Shown here: positions 1-38,869 of the stretch, one piece after another
How positions within the stretch are numbered: the stretch's first letter is position 1
How the letters are laid out: each line of letters begins with the position of its first letter
DNA from: Lutjanus erythropterus
Taxonomy: Eukaryota; Chordata; Actinopteri; Lutjaniformes; Lutjanidae
Length of the DNA: 64,000 bases
NCBI GenBank assembly: GCA_020091685.1
Contig: CM034594.1
Location: 3,076,403-3,140,402, forward strand
Reading direction: 5' to 3'
Notes under the pieces: model-generated
What the model saw: the letters and a program-made list of their open reading frames with translations, nothing else
Databases searched by the model: none
Told to the model about the DNA's origin: nothing
Made by a program: the position numbers and the translations under genes

Positions 1-2617
1 CACTCCCCGCTGTTATGTCATGTAATCATTGTGCAGTGGTAAAATGATTAGTTGATTGGTTAACAAAGAATCACTGTGAGAACACTTTTATAATGTCCTC
101 TGTGACTCTGAAGGGATTTTTCTAGAGAATGGAAAAATCTTGGATTGATTTTGATGCTTCACATTTGTAACTGAGTGCTTGTGTTATAAACTGCGAGTGG
201 AGTTTCACAGGAAGAGTGAGTGTGCCAATCAGGGAGTGTCTAACAAAAGACGTTATGAAGTTGCAATATAGGTCTCTGTTAACCACAGCACACTACAGAG
301 AAAACAAATCAGGCTATTTCGGCCACTGCTGCTTTGATTTTGACCAGGCTACACATTTTCACAGTTGCAGAATGGAAGAGTTACTTTAGGCCTACAGCAA
401 TGATAAATTAAAATTAAAATGTAAAAACATTACTCACAAACAAACATTATTCCCACGTAACCTTTTGTCAAAGCCACAGGGAGCCACTGGAGAGGTGCAA
501 AAGAGCCGTTGCTGTAACTGACTTACAGTTTATACTAATTATTACTCAATACTGTTGATCCAAATTCTGTTTACTGAATACATCTGCAGAAATATCCTGA
601 AATTATAAGCATACAGAGAAATGCAAAGCTTTGGCAGCTGATATAAGAAAACTAGTGAAGGCTATTTCTGAGGAAATTACCAGTGCTCGATGTTGACAAG
701 CTAATGCTGAACTGCATTGCTGACTTAAAAAGTTGAAGAATATCAATAATATATGAAAAATGTATTTTAGGGTTTGTTGAAAAGCTGAAAGCTGATGCTA
801 AACTGAACTGTTGGCTTGAATTTGTATGAAGATGCAGCTGAAGGAGTATGAATAGTTGGAAAAGTGGGACAGACTCTAATTTGTATGAATGAGTTTTTCT
901 TCTAAACACATTTTACATGTTAGAAGACAGTAGCTGAAGACCATGAAAAGACTAAGAACTAAGTAGCACTGAATCATGGAGTTAGACCGTTAAACACTTG
1001 GTTACAATTTCTGAGCTCAGGGTTTTTTTTGGGTGGACCTGAAATATGGCTCTGTGACACAACAGAGCCACGTTTGGGTCAAATTTCTGGCTTAAATTAC
1101 GAATGAGTTGATAAAACAGAGACGTTAATTAAGAAGCGTTTTCACTCTGTGGTATGGCTGAACAGTTAATCAAAATTTTATCAAAATCACAACATGACTT
1201 ATTGCAGTTTTTAATTCAGAGGAGCTGCAATATTTTTTAAAGTTGACGTGTGTTTAAATACCATTTTAAATTAAATATTGTCATGCTGCAGAGATGCCCT
1301 GGCTTACACATCGTATTCTACAGACTTTGTTTGGTATAAATCCCAGCAAAAGTCACACCATAATCATTTAAACGTTTTTAATTGGAAATGAGAATAATGA
1401 TGTAAATATGATAATTCCCTCTAATATGGCAAATCATAACACAATTGCAATATCAGTCAAACTAATTTCCATTCATATGTTTGCCAAAACTGTCAAGCCC
1501 TACTCTGTTGCTTAAAGTATGTCAGGTGTGTTTTTATGGAAATTAAGATGGTGGGTGGATTTAAATCTGCTCTTACAGCCCAGTATTTTTATGGCAGTCC
1601 TAAAACTTCTGTTCATCATCTACACAGAACAGCAGTGGAAGAAGCTGAAGTCTGCCAGCTGCACTGTGCACTGTTACTTCTTTTCCTCGTCTGACAGTTT
1701 GTTTACCCAAGTTTACCATACTGCTCTTCTGTGGCCTCTATTTCATCGACCTTGACTTGCTGCAAAAAAAAAAAAAAAAAAAAAGAATTGCAAGAGACAG
1801 TGCAAGCAACAAGCAAGCAGAGGATGATAGCAGGTGATGGGGGTTAAGCATCTGTTCCACCAGGGTGCAGTTTTGGTAAGCTGTAGCGTCCTGTGATGAA
1901 GCAAGGCATCCAGGCCGGGTAACAAGACACCAAGCAGAACAACAGCACTGTGGAGAATCCCCACCGGGAACAGATGGTAGTCTGGGAGAGCACTGTTGGT
2001 AAAATCTTTGATTTATTTATGAGTCTCAAAGGGACACTTGAGGGATGAGTGTATTTGGGAGACAAACAGGTACAGTCAATGTGTGTCAGTTTTGGGAGGG
2101 GAAAAATGATGGTGCTTCAGGGGAGCAAGATGAGCATGTACCACATATGAATAATGAATTACTGCTGCTAGAATAGACTGTCTGCAGCCTTCAGAGTCTT
2201 CATGTGTGTGCATAGGGGACATATTTTTTTAGCTGAATGATTGTAAAGATGATTGTTATTTGATACAGCTTTCAATACCACCAGGAAAAAAATTAGCTCA
2301 GCAATGAGGGCATTAAATTTTTATTTAAAGGTCGATATAACAAGGCTATAAATGACAGTGGATACAGCAAATGAGATGAGTGATGAGAAGCAGACAGCAC
2401 TGTGGCTAGTATGTGGGCACTGCTGCAATGTGAGAGCGAAAAAGTGCAGCTGGTACCAGATTATTGATATTGCGAACAAAGAGCATGAAAAGTTTTCAAA
2501 TATGTGAGTGTGGTGATTATTAAATATTCTCTCAACCAGTCACATCACTGGTAATGAGAGCTCAGCTTATAAACAGTTTTAACTCAGGAAATAACTGGTG
2601 GAGTATTATTTTCTCTC

Positions 2618-2720
2618 TAAACTTGGGGCATGTCAACTGACATCTACTGTAGCTAATACACTGGCTGTCAGTAAGTAACTCATACAACATCACTTAAAAA
2701 ATCCAATGTATCTCTTTCAA
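2618..2720 (+). repeat. Fragment of a dispersed MITE family
   Basis: This stretch aligns by eye with the right arm of the element at 31775-32081: both contain a 'catctactgtagctaatacac'-like core followed by 'catacaac..cactta' and a degenerate 'tatcccttt' end. A relative in the opposite orientation starts at 15221. Only one arm is present here, so it is a partial copy. Confidence 0.55.
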
Positions 2721-3322
2721 GGACAGTGAACTGGTGCTAACAGGAAATTGTGATGAGACTGATCTTTGTTCATCACTCTGGACAGCTCCCAAACTCTGCC
2801 ACCACCTATGGCATGTTCAGTGGAATCTCTTGGCCTTATCTCATGCTGATCTAAAGCACAAGTTCCAAGTGAAAGGCACAATGGATTTAATTTATTCAAG
2901 GTGTGTCCAAATCCACCTTTGCTGTCCTGTCCAGTAGTATCCTGCCCTGTCCCACCCCTTGTGCCCACAGTGCACAGCGGAATACACCTATCAGCTGTGC
3001 ACAAGTGCCTTGATTAATTCATGGGTGTGTTTTCGTCCAAACGTGCAATAGACCAATCAGGAAGTCAGCTCTCATCGCCTTTAAGAAGGAGGTGCGCCAG
3101 GATGAGTCTTTGAAAATATATTCAAGGGCCCAAACCCAGTTATGCAGATGTGTGTCGCAGCCCTTCTGAGCAAAAAACACTCCACTCTCTCTAAATGTTA
3201 CATCATCAAGTTTAATGGGTACAGCCTGGCTAGTGGATTATTTACTGATCGGCAGTACACACACAGCTTGTGCTTCTGCTTGTTCTTTTTGTTTACTTAT
3301 GTGTTCCTCTCTCAGCTCCCCT

Positions 3323-3325
<3 letters not shown>

Positions 3326-3368
<43 letters not shown>
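3326..3368. repeat. (AC)n microsatellite
   Basis: An uninterrupted AC dinucleotide run of 43 bases. The open frames across it, rich in His-Thr, are by-products of the repeat. Confidence 0.95.
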
Positions 3369-3369
<1 letters not shown>

Positions 3370-3394
3370 TCAGAGACCCTTTACACACATAGAA

Positions 3395-3830
3395 ATAAAA
3401 GGGCTAACTAGAACCATAAAGTGCTCTCCAGCCTTTTCCCATACAATAACCCTTTTTAGTTTCTGGTAAAACCCTCCTTAAAGGTTCCACTCTGAATCCT
3501 TTCAACCTATAACTATCTGTGAGGGTTTTACCTAGAAACCCCCTTATAAGAGGTTATCTAAAGGAGAACCCTTCTTTGGTGTAATTGTTCCACCCAGGCC
3601 AGAACCTTCTCTGGTGGTTCTATCCAGAATCTGTCCATCGTCTATGGTTGTTAACAAAATCCCACCTAGGGGTTCTACCAAGAACCCTTTTATATTCCAA
3701 GGGTTTCATCTAGAACCCATTCGTGTGGTTCTACTGAGAACCCTTCTGAGGCCACCCAGGGGGTTCTATTCTTGTATTTTCAGGGACAAAGAATCCAAAA
3801 GAGTTCTTCAAGAATTTCAAGAATTTTAAT
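3395..3830. repeat. Degenerate GGTTCT/AGAACC palindromic repeat block
   Basis: Imperfect units built on 'GGTTCTA..AAGAACCCTT' recur about every 40 bases, for example near 3675-3697 and 3729-3748. Each unit is itself partly palindromic. A second block of the same kind lies at 41705-42050. Such GGTTCT..AGAACC clusters are common dispersed repeats in teleosts; the exact family was not determined. Confidence 0.6.
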
Positions 3831-4400
3831 CCTGACAAAACCTTTCTTCCAGATATGGTTCTTCAGAAGCAAATGGAGTGTACAGACCTCTCACACTCTG
3901 TGTCATTTACGTCTGATCCGAAAGGTCTTTTCCCGTTTGATTTTTTCACTGTTCAGTTTTCTTCTCTTTTCAAACCTCTCTGTTTGTCTTGCCTCATCTT
4001 TTCCTGGCTCTTCCTTTCTTTTCCTTTCACTTTTTGTCTTAATCTCTTTGACAATAATGGTGTATGACCCTGCAGTCGCTTGTGCTGCATTCATGCTGTG
4101 TTCTTAGTGAGTTCACTGGATATAGAGGCTGCAGCAAGGAGAAGGAACATTTGAAACACAGAACTGGTCTGTTTTTCACACTGTGGTTTGCTACTAACAG
4201 AATTTCTCTTCTGTATTTTGTGAGCGCTAGATACACGTGACTCATGGTTTTGTTTCGGTTTCTGAATGAGTTGATTTTCCAAAAACCTGGCACTGGAAAG
4301 GGTCACGTAGACATAATAATATATTTAAACTAGTTTTACCAAAAAGGAGTTGAATGTCAGTAGTTGCTTTAATCCTAGGTTAATGTTGTTTATTTTCCAG

Positions 4401-4586
4401 GCAGTCTGAGGTGGACCCGTGGGCATTTTATTTTCTGGCCGCACAAGTGAAACCCTCTAAAAAAAAGAAAGTGACAGAGGAAGAGAGTGACTGACTGCAG
4501 CAGCAGAAGTAGCACCTTTTTCTCCAAGTCGTCTACCTCCACATTTTCCCCTCACTGCTCTCCGGCATCTTCACAGCTTCACCAAG
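4401..4586 (+). other. acsl3: acsl3 5' UTR part of the first coding exon
   Basis: A pyrimidine-rich acceptor ending in AG at 4399-4400 precedes this stretch. In the coding frame an in-frame TGA occurs at 4488-4490 and no ATG lies between it and 4587, so 4587 is the first usable start. The context around the ATG (A at -3) is favourable. Vertebrate ACSL3 genes carry noncoding first exons, which agrees with a spliced 5' UTR. The exact acceptor is inferred. Confidence 0.55.
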
Positions 4587-32870
<28,284 letters not shown>

Positions 32871-34080
32871 CAAGGACCGGCACCGCATTGGTCATTCTCG
32901 AAGCACAGACCAACACTTGACTCTGAAAACCCCCAGTAGCCTCTCACTGCTCCCCTTTATCCGTCCCCATGAACATAAGAGGCAGAGGTATTTTACTTGA
33001 GTTTGTAACTAAAGATGGGCTAAAGAAATGCTTAAAAGTCAAAGTGTTGAGGCAAACACAAAATATTTCCCTTTTCTTCTTTTCACCCTCTGTGCGGTGA
33101 TCTTTATTGTTCCAGATGTGAGTTATGAGACAGATGTTGTGTTAGCTGATGTTGTCTGTTGAACTCTTTCTGAGTGCCAGAGCAGAAGCTCAGGTTGGGT
33201 TGACAGGTTTGTTGTTTTGTGTTCACCCATGAGACACTAAATTACTCATGTATGTCTCTAAATCTTTTCCTTTAATTCATTTTCAACTTAGTCTCTCTCC
33301 TTTTAAATTCCTTCTCCCTGCAGGTCAGGAGACGGTTAACACTTTTGTTTCTTGTTTCTTGTTCACATGTTTTGAGTTCTGTCAGAGGTTTATTTTGTCT
33401 CCCACCCACAGTCGGACTTTGACGCCCACAGTCGTGGGGCGTCCCTCCCGTCTGCACATCTTGATACCAAAAGCACAAAGTCATTTGAGGGCAAATGAAA
33501 GCAGGTTGGTAAAAATGGTCGTATCTGGTCCAACAATTTTTACATTATAAACATCAAAGCCAAAATTCTGGAAGATTATTAAGACCAGGCATGAGAGGAA
33601 AAGGTGAGAAGAAGTTTTTTTCTTATTTTGAAAATGAGGTCAAAGTGTGAAAAATAAACTTCTTTTCTTATATTATTATTACTGATATTTCGACTTTATT
33701 CTCAAAACTCCAAAAAAAAAAAAGGAAAACAAACAACCACCAACTTCCTCCTCTGATTTAATTTTCTTATGCCTGGCCTTAATAATCATCCGTATAAAAC
33801 TGCACCTAATAGTCTTATTTAAAGACAAAAGAAATAGAGATGCACTGTTGTTTAGTCTATTGTATTTTCCTACAGTGATAGAGTATACTTTTTTATGTGT
33901 TGTACAGACCACGTTGTGCACAAAAATGCACATTTACTTGCTTGTGTTACGGATGTAATGACTGTAGTCATTATCATGTTTGATAGATAATAGTGCAATA
34001 TGAAAATGTATCATTTCTGTCCAAATAAGGCAGTTGATTACAGATGGGTCATAAATAAAACCTTTTCAGTGAGTGAGGTT
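32871..34080 (+). other. acsl3: acsl3 3' UTR (end inferred)
   Basis: Starts after the TAA. Three AATAAA signals are candidates: 33653-33658, 34054-34059 and 34429-34434. The second is preferred because a GT-rich stretch ('gtgagtgaggttgtactgg') follows within 30 bases. The UTR length is therefore about 0.8, 1.2 or 1.6 kb depending on the site used. Confidence 0.5.
34054..34059 (+). terminator. acsl3: acsl3 polyadenylation signal, preferred
   Basis: AATAAA with a GT-rich downstream element about 15-30 bases further on. Alternatives are 33653-33658 and 34429-34434, the latter also with a GT-rich follow-up. Confidence 0.5.
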
Positions 34081-35569
34081 GTACTGGTTGAAAAATTAGC
34101 ACACTTTGAGAAGTAGCTATGGCTAATTACCAGCTTAAAGCCTTGTCATTGTCCACGTACGGCACAAACATGGCTCCAGTATCCCTCATCATGTGACAGT
34201 TGTTGCCTTTTGTAGTGAGTCACACCTTTCTAATCCACAACTGACTTTTTTTTAGTTTTTGATGTTTCTCCTGAAGTCTACATATATCAGCAGAGGAGGC
34301 ACATGTGTAGCCTCGATTTTAAGTTAAGCTGTATTATCCTCAAGCAGTTTTGGAGCTCTTTTCCCTTTCTGTATCAAGAGCCTGCGTTGTAACATAATTT
34401 GCCTTTGGAAAATTACTCAAATGAAGCAAATAAAGATTGTGTTTGGTCTACATGCAGGAGTAGTTTATTGTCTAATCAGCACATCTCATTAATTCAATTG
34501 AAAGTATTACGCACCATAATTCTTTTGTATTCAGCAGATCAGCCTCATTGGGTGTGAAATTGATGTCTATGTGACCAAAAGACAGACAGATGATGATGTA
34601 TTTATACCTGAAACAAAGCAACTGAGTGAAATCAGCCTTCACTAATTCAATAATAGTCACGAGTGACTGGAAGCTAATCCAATTCAACAATTAATGCTCA
34701 CCATTTATTACAATACTGAGGCGTAAATTCCTAGTGTTGTCAGACTGATCCTGATCCTTGACTGTGTCTGGTGAGAAGGGAGGAGTTGAGTCAGACTATC
34801 AAATTAAATCAGTCATTCAGAGATCACATTTTTGAAAATGGAAAGGAGGTGCCACCCATAAGATGACCCAGAAATCACTGCACTGTAAAAAAAAATTTTT
34901 TAAAAATCATACAAGAATTTAGTGGAATCAAGAAATATTTTATTATTAACATAAACGTAAAAGTTTTCTTTATTCAGTTTAATCTAACTCAAGTCTTTTG
35001 ACTTGAAATGATGAATGCACTGTTTAAGAGATGTCCACTCACTGTGAATATGATACTTAAAGGCTCTTATGAACTTTGGTCTCTGTTTCAACTTTGACTT
35101 CTAAATGAGCTTTATGATGCCTACATGGACAACAGAAAACCAAGTTGGTCTTGCATGCACTACGCAGCTGCAGGAGTGTCTTTTTTGATGAGACTTACTA
35201 CGCTGTTTCAACAATTACTTACTGTAGTGCTATTCTAAAAACTCATTTTACTTGAGTATTTCCTTTTTATACTACGTTGTACATTAGTTCTTTAGTACTA
35301 CATTTATTTGACAATTGAAGTTACTTTTGATTTTTTTAGATTCCATTTTCACATTGAAAAAATATATAAGCTTATAAAACACATAAAATACATTGTTAAA
35401 GACCGAGGATGAGAAGCATGTAATGGGCCTAAACTACAAATGTTTTGGTCACCAAAAATGACTCCGTCTAAACTTCTCAGATTGTGTCATTTAAATGTTT
35501 GAGGCCCAAAGAGGTAAAATGATCCAATATTTTAAAAGCAAAGATTAACTGGTTAACTGTCACATCTGT

Positions 35570-35946
35570 GAAGGCCCCATTAATGATAAAAGTTACATAC
35601 AGATTTTGGAGCAACATATGTTGCCATCCAACTGACATCTTTCTCAGAGACGCCCCTGTTTATTTCACCAAGATGATGCCAAGACACATTCTGCAGTGTT
35701 TCAACAGCATGGTCTCATAGTGAGATAGTTTGGGTACTAAATTGTCCTGACTGCAGTCCAGACATGTCTTGCTTTAGAAATGTGTGATGCATTATGAAAC
35801 GCAAAATTAGCCAACAGAGACCCTGGACAGTTTGGCAGGTTTTTTGTACTGTATATACTGTAGGTTGAGAACTTTTTGCAAATCATTGTAATATGTTTTT
35901 ATTTATGTTTCACACAACATCCCAACTATTTGGAATTGGTGTTGTA
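35570..35946 (+). pseudogene. Tc1/mariner-type transposase remnant with 3' terminal repeat
   Basis: In one frame from 35570 the conceptual product includes YIQILEQHMLPS and, after an in-frame stop, CLFHQDDAKTHSA, which resembles the catalytic-core block (..LFQQDNAKPH..) of Tc1-type transposases. Further stops occur near 35725 and 35740, so it is dead. The 3' end 'cacaacatcccaactatttg' then 'gaattggtgttgta' at 35911-35946 matches the terminal inverted repeat I recall for a fish Tc1-like family. The 5' half is missing. Confidence 0.75.
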
Positions 35947-35964
35947 TTTCTTGCCCATCCTATT

Positions 35965-36039
35965 AAATGTCCAGTGTGTAAGATTTAGGGGGACCTATTG
36001 GTAGAATCTATTGGGGCCCAGGGGTTGGGAACCACTGGA
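35965..36039. repeat. Two repeat tails in tandem
   Basis: 35965-36012 starts 'aaatgtccagtgtgtaagat', the end of the family seen also at 42444-42665. 36013-36039 reads 'ggggcccaggggttgggaac' then 'cactgga', the typical inverted end of an hAT element (CCAGTGGTTCCCAACC on the other strand). Both are short fragments. Confidence 0.55.
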
Positions 36040-36992
36040 CTACACAGGTTAACTGTTTTAAAGGGATTCATCTCTCTTGACCATGAGCAAATAACGCTGC
36101 TTTAAAACATTCATACATCAGTATTTATACTGATGTATGAATGTGACTGTTTATAAACAATCTCATAATATAATGTATACTTGTATATCAGTTACAGGGG
36201 AATTGGATACTTTAAGTACATTTTGTTAATTTTGTACTTTCACTAAAGACTTTCAGTTGTAGTTTTTTACATTGTCATGTTGTTACTTTTATTCATGAAA
36301 AGATCTGAGTACTTCTACGACTGGAACTCCACTGGAGATTTAAAAAAATGTCCCTTCAGAATTATTTTAAATCATCTCAATAACTGTGAGTATAAATACA
36401 ATTTCTCTCATGGATTCATGGTGTGTCTCCGCTGTCTCGCTCTCTATTATTCATACACTGGCGATGTGCTGTGGTGAATTTATTGGAAGAAATAATTAGT
36501 TTTTGATTGGAGTCTGTCATTTCCACTGTGGCATTCTTGAATGTTTTGCCTTATTTTATTCATAGACTTCAACTTCATTTGCAAGGAAATGGAAAAATCC
36601 TGTGTGATGAGATGAGGAGAGAAGATGTATTTATTGTTTGTGTCCTAGGATAGTAGAGAGGCCTGATGGAAAATAGAGAGACTGGTCCAGTATGATTTAG
36701 TGACTCTATGATTTATTCACTTTTCATCACCAGTTTCTAAACAGCTGGAGTTCCTCCTTAAATGTATTTTTCCATCACATTCCCTCAAGGCCTCTTTCTG
36801 TTGGACTCTAGAGAAGATGAAGTCATTTTTCAGTAAGTTAGTAAGTTTGAAATACTCAAGAGCATTGGATGGTTTCATGAGATCCCTGTGGAGGCACAGA
36901 TAATGTTAAAAGATACTCAGCTTTTTTCTTTTTTCATAATGGCCCTTCAGGGCTTCCATAGACAAAGGACTCATCTTACAATCAGTCTTCAT

Positions 36993-37031
36993 CACGTGAC
37001 TCATGATGACACTCCAGGGTCTCTATATAAA
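36993..37031 (+). promoter_or_regulatory. kcne4: kcne4 core promoter with TATA box and E-box/AP-1 cluster
   Basis: TATATAAA at 37024-37031 predicts a start near 37055. About 25 bases upstream, CACGTG (36993-36998) overlaps TGACTCAT (36997-37004), an E-box fused to an AP-1-type site, followed by GATGAC. The downstream exon and its donor at 37121 fit this start. Factor use is inference from motifs only. Confidence 0.6.
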
Positions 37032-37054
37032 TAACTTCATCCTTCTAGTAGTGC

Positions 37055-37120
37055 TGCCAAACTCCAGAAAAGCTGCAAGAAGATACAAGCAACAAAGTTG
37101 AGACTCAGCTCTTCAGTTTG
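37055..37120 (+). other. kcne4: kcne4 noncoding exon 1 (start inferred)
   Basis: Lies at the expected distance from the TATA box and ends at a good donor, TTTG|gtgagt at 37121. No ATG-initiated frame of note occurs in it. KCNE genes typically have a noncoding first exon and a single coding exon, which fits. Confidence 0.55.
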
Positions 37121-37360
37121 GTGAGTAGACAATTTATGACTTTGTCATTGTTTATTGATTGTTTGTTTAGTTTCATATAAACTAAATCACTTGTGTAGAC
37201 TTTTGGTAACTTTTTTAAACATCTGGAAAATGTTTTCTTCAACACAAAAAGTATAGAAATGTCAAATTAAAAGTTAACAACAAGTATAAAACTTCAAAAT
37301 AAAATCAAGAATATGCTCTGAAAGTCATTTGAACAATTTCATAGCAAAGTAAAGCACTGA

Positions 37361-37380
37361 TTTTTTTTTTTTTTTTTTTT
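37361..37380. repeat. Poly-T run
   Basis: About 20 consecutive T in the kcne4 intron. Confidence 0.9.
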
Positions 37381-37470
37381 GCATTATCCTTGCCTTAGGT
37401 AGACCGTAGATGATGAAATTTCACCATCAGTTACAAATGAAAAGGTTGAAAACATTTTTTGTCCTTAATG

Positions 37471-37798
37471 TAGGGCTGCACAATATGGTAAAAGAAAGAC
37501 ATTGTAGTTACTTAGACAGATGTTGCATTGCAATATGATTCACAATTAGTGGGAATGATCATTTGTGCGTCACAATTTTAATTTTCAGTGAAAGAAAACA
37601 TTAAAATCATGATTTAACATCCGTTGAGCTCTGTATATCTGCATCTCAAGATTCGTAGACCAGGGCATCTCTGCAGAACATAAATATAACTTAAATGGTA
37701 TCATTATTATTTATTTTATATTTCAGCTTCTGCGATTTGGATATTGCATTTGGCCATATTGCGATCTTAATAATTTTTCGATTAATTGTGCAGTCCTA
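37471..37798. mobile_element. hAT-type MITE in the kcne4 intron
   Basis: The ends tagggctgcacaat (37471-37484) and attgtgcagtccta (37785-37798) are inverted with one mismatch. Flanking octamers ccttaatg and ccataacg match at 6 of 8 positions, consistent with an aged 8-bp duplication. No coding frame. It occupies 328 of the 828 intron bases and ends about 150 bases before the acceptor. Confidence 0.75.
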
Positions 37799-37948
37799 CC
37801 ATAACGTCATACGTGTATGGATAATGACGCTACAAGTGGTATTGAACAGAAAAACTCCAGTCTTTGGCAGTTTATACTTGTGCGTAAAGTGTGTGTGAAG
37901 GTGAAAAATATCCTCATGTTTATAGATTTACTCCTTAATCTTTTGCAG

Positions 37949-37987
37949 TCCACTTTCAAAGTCCTCTGCGTTGGCTTCACTGAAATA
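37949..37987 (+). other. kcne4: kcne4 5' UTR in coding exon
   Basis: Starts after the acceptor ctccttaatcttttgcag (AG at 37947-37948). 39 bases then lead to the ATG at 37988. Confidence 0.6.
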
Positions 37988-38533
37988 ATGGAGCACCTGG
38001 AAAACTCCACAGCGTCACCCAAACGCCTCTCCCTACACACACAGAGCACCGCGCACTCCCAGGCGGACAAAAGTGACGGGAATGCGTACAGGTACATATT
38101 AATCGTCATGTCTTTCTACGGAGTCTTCCTCTGTGGTATAATGCTGGGCTACTTCCGCTCCAAGAGGAGGGAGAAGAGAAGGGTCAACATCTTCACGCGC
38201 CTGGTGCACGAGGAGGAGCAGAGGGAGTGGGGCGCGCTGCCAAAAAAGCACAGCCTCACCTTTCCCCCCGCCGTCACAGGCCTGCGCTCCGTGCAGGTGT
38301 CTCTGCCTTTCTGCGGTAACCACGGCAACCACTTTGGACACCTCCAGTGCGAGGGCGCGGTCCCGTCTCCGCTGGCGTGCGCCCTGTGCACGGAGCAGAG
38401 CAGCATCAGCTCCCTGTGCTCCTCCGCGGACGTGCGCTTCGCCATAGAGGAGGAGTCGGACAGCGGCACGGCGGAGGAGCCGGAGGAGAACACGAAAGGA
38501 GGATCCGAGAACAGCGGGGATGACTCAGGCTGA
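37988..38533 (+). CDS. kcne4: Potassium channel beta subunit KCNE4, 181 aa
   Basis: Single-pass membrane protein that assembles with voltage-gated K+ channel alpha subunits; KCNE4 is mostly inhibitory (KCNQ1, Kv1.x). A glycosylation site NST is at residues 6-8 in the outer N-terminus. The membrane segment is about 35-55 (YRYILIVMSFYGVFLCGIML), followed by the basic KCNE hallmark FRSKRREKRR. The tail keeps GLRSVQV (98-104) and CxxC (131-134), and is acidic after 154. I chose 37988 because it matches the human short form and follows a splice acceptor. An in-frame ATG at 37817 would add 57 residues without likeness to the human long form. Oddities: no tetraleucine stretch after the membrane, and a Cys/His cluster at 109-121. 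Single coding exon, on the same strand as acsl3 as in human. Confidence 0.92.
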   Translation: MEHLENSTASPKRLSLHTQSTAHSQADKSDGNAYRYILIVMSFYGVFLCGIMLGYFRSKRREKRRVNIFTRLVHEEEQREWGALPKKHSLTFPPAVTGLRSVQVSLPFCGNHGNHFGHLQCEGAVPSPLACALCTEQSSISSLCSSADVRFAIEEESDSGTAEEPEENTKGGSENSGDDSG

Positions 38534-38640
38534 GCTCCGCCCAGACAAACTGTGTGTTTGACAGCCACAAAGAGGAGAAACATCACCTGTTAGAGACCTC
38601 ACAGAGGCCCGAACAGTCCAACCATCAGCAGCAATAATTG

Positions 38641-38730
38641 ACCCTTCCTAAGCCCCGCCCCTTTTCACTCTGCGCTCCAATGACAGTTGTAGCTGCGTGC
38701 CTCGGTCAACTCTTTCATTTCATGAACCTT
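38641..38730. repeat. Solo end of the 21306-type MITE
   Basis: 'cccttcctaagccccgcccc' followed by 'tgcgctccaatgacagttg' matches the terminal repeats of the elements at 21306 and 39612. Only one end is present, within the kcne4 3' UTR. Confidence 0.6.
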
Positions 38731-38869
38731 GTACTATACACTGTGTGCTGGGCTCCCAAAAAGAGTCACTTAAATCATTTATTTTTCCATAAAAACTAAA
38801 TCATTCATGATATGATAAACATAAAAGGGCTGGAAAAGGTCAAACAAGACTATATCTGACCGTTTAGAG

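Larger units (their letters stand above)
1..4400. other. Upstream noncoding DNA of acsl3
   Basis: No coding exon is recognisable here. The stretch is AT-rich without a CpG-island-like block, so a housekeeping-type acsl3 promoter is not evident. It contains a run of 21 A at 1764-1784, a repeat fragment at 2618-2720, a CA microsatellite at 3326-3368 and GGTTCT-type repeats at 3395-3830. A CCAAT-containing patch at about 3040-3110 resembles a dispersed repeat rather than a promoter. The true acsl3 first exon may lie within this stretch unseen, or upstream of the window. Confidence 0.6.
34081..37020. other. acsl3-kcne4 intergenic region
   Basis: About 2.9 kb between two genes on the same strand. 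Contains the Tc1-type remnant at 35570-35946 and repeat tails at 35965-36039. 34880-35040 begins 'gcactgtaaaaaaaaatttt' and may be a MITE fragment. The last 60 bases belong to the kcne4 promoter. Nothing else was recognised. Confidence 0.6.

Noticed and set aside
3040..3110. CCAAT-box promoter for acsl3
   Set aside because: The CCAAT lies in sequence that resembles a dispersed fish repeat, and no start-site context or exon donor follows.
37817..37987. In-frame ATG upstream of kcne4 giving a 238-residue protein
   Set aside because: The 57 extra residues have no likeness to the human long KCNE4 N-terminus, and a good splice acceptor at 37931-37948 makes most of it intron.
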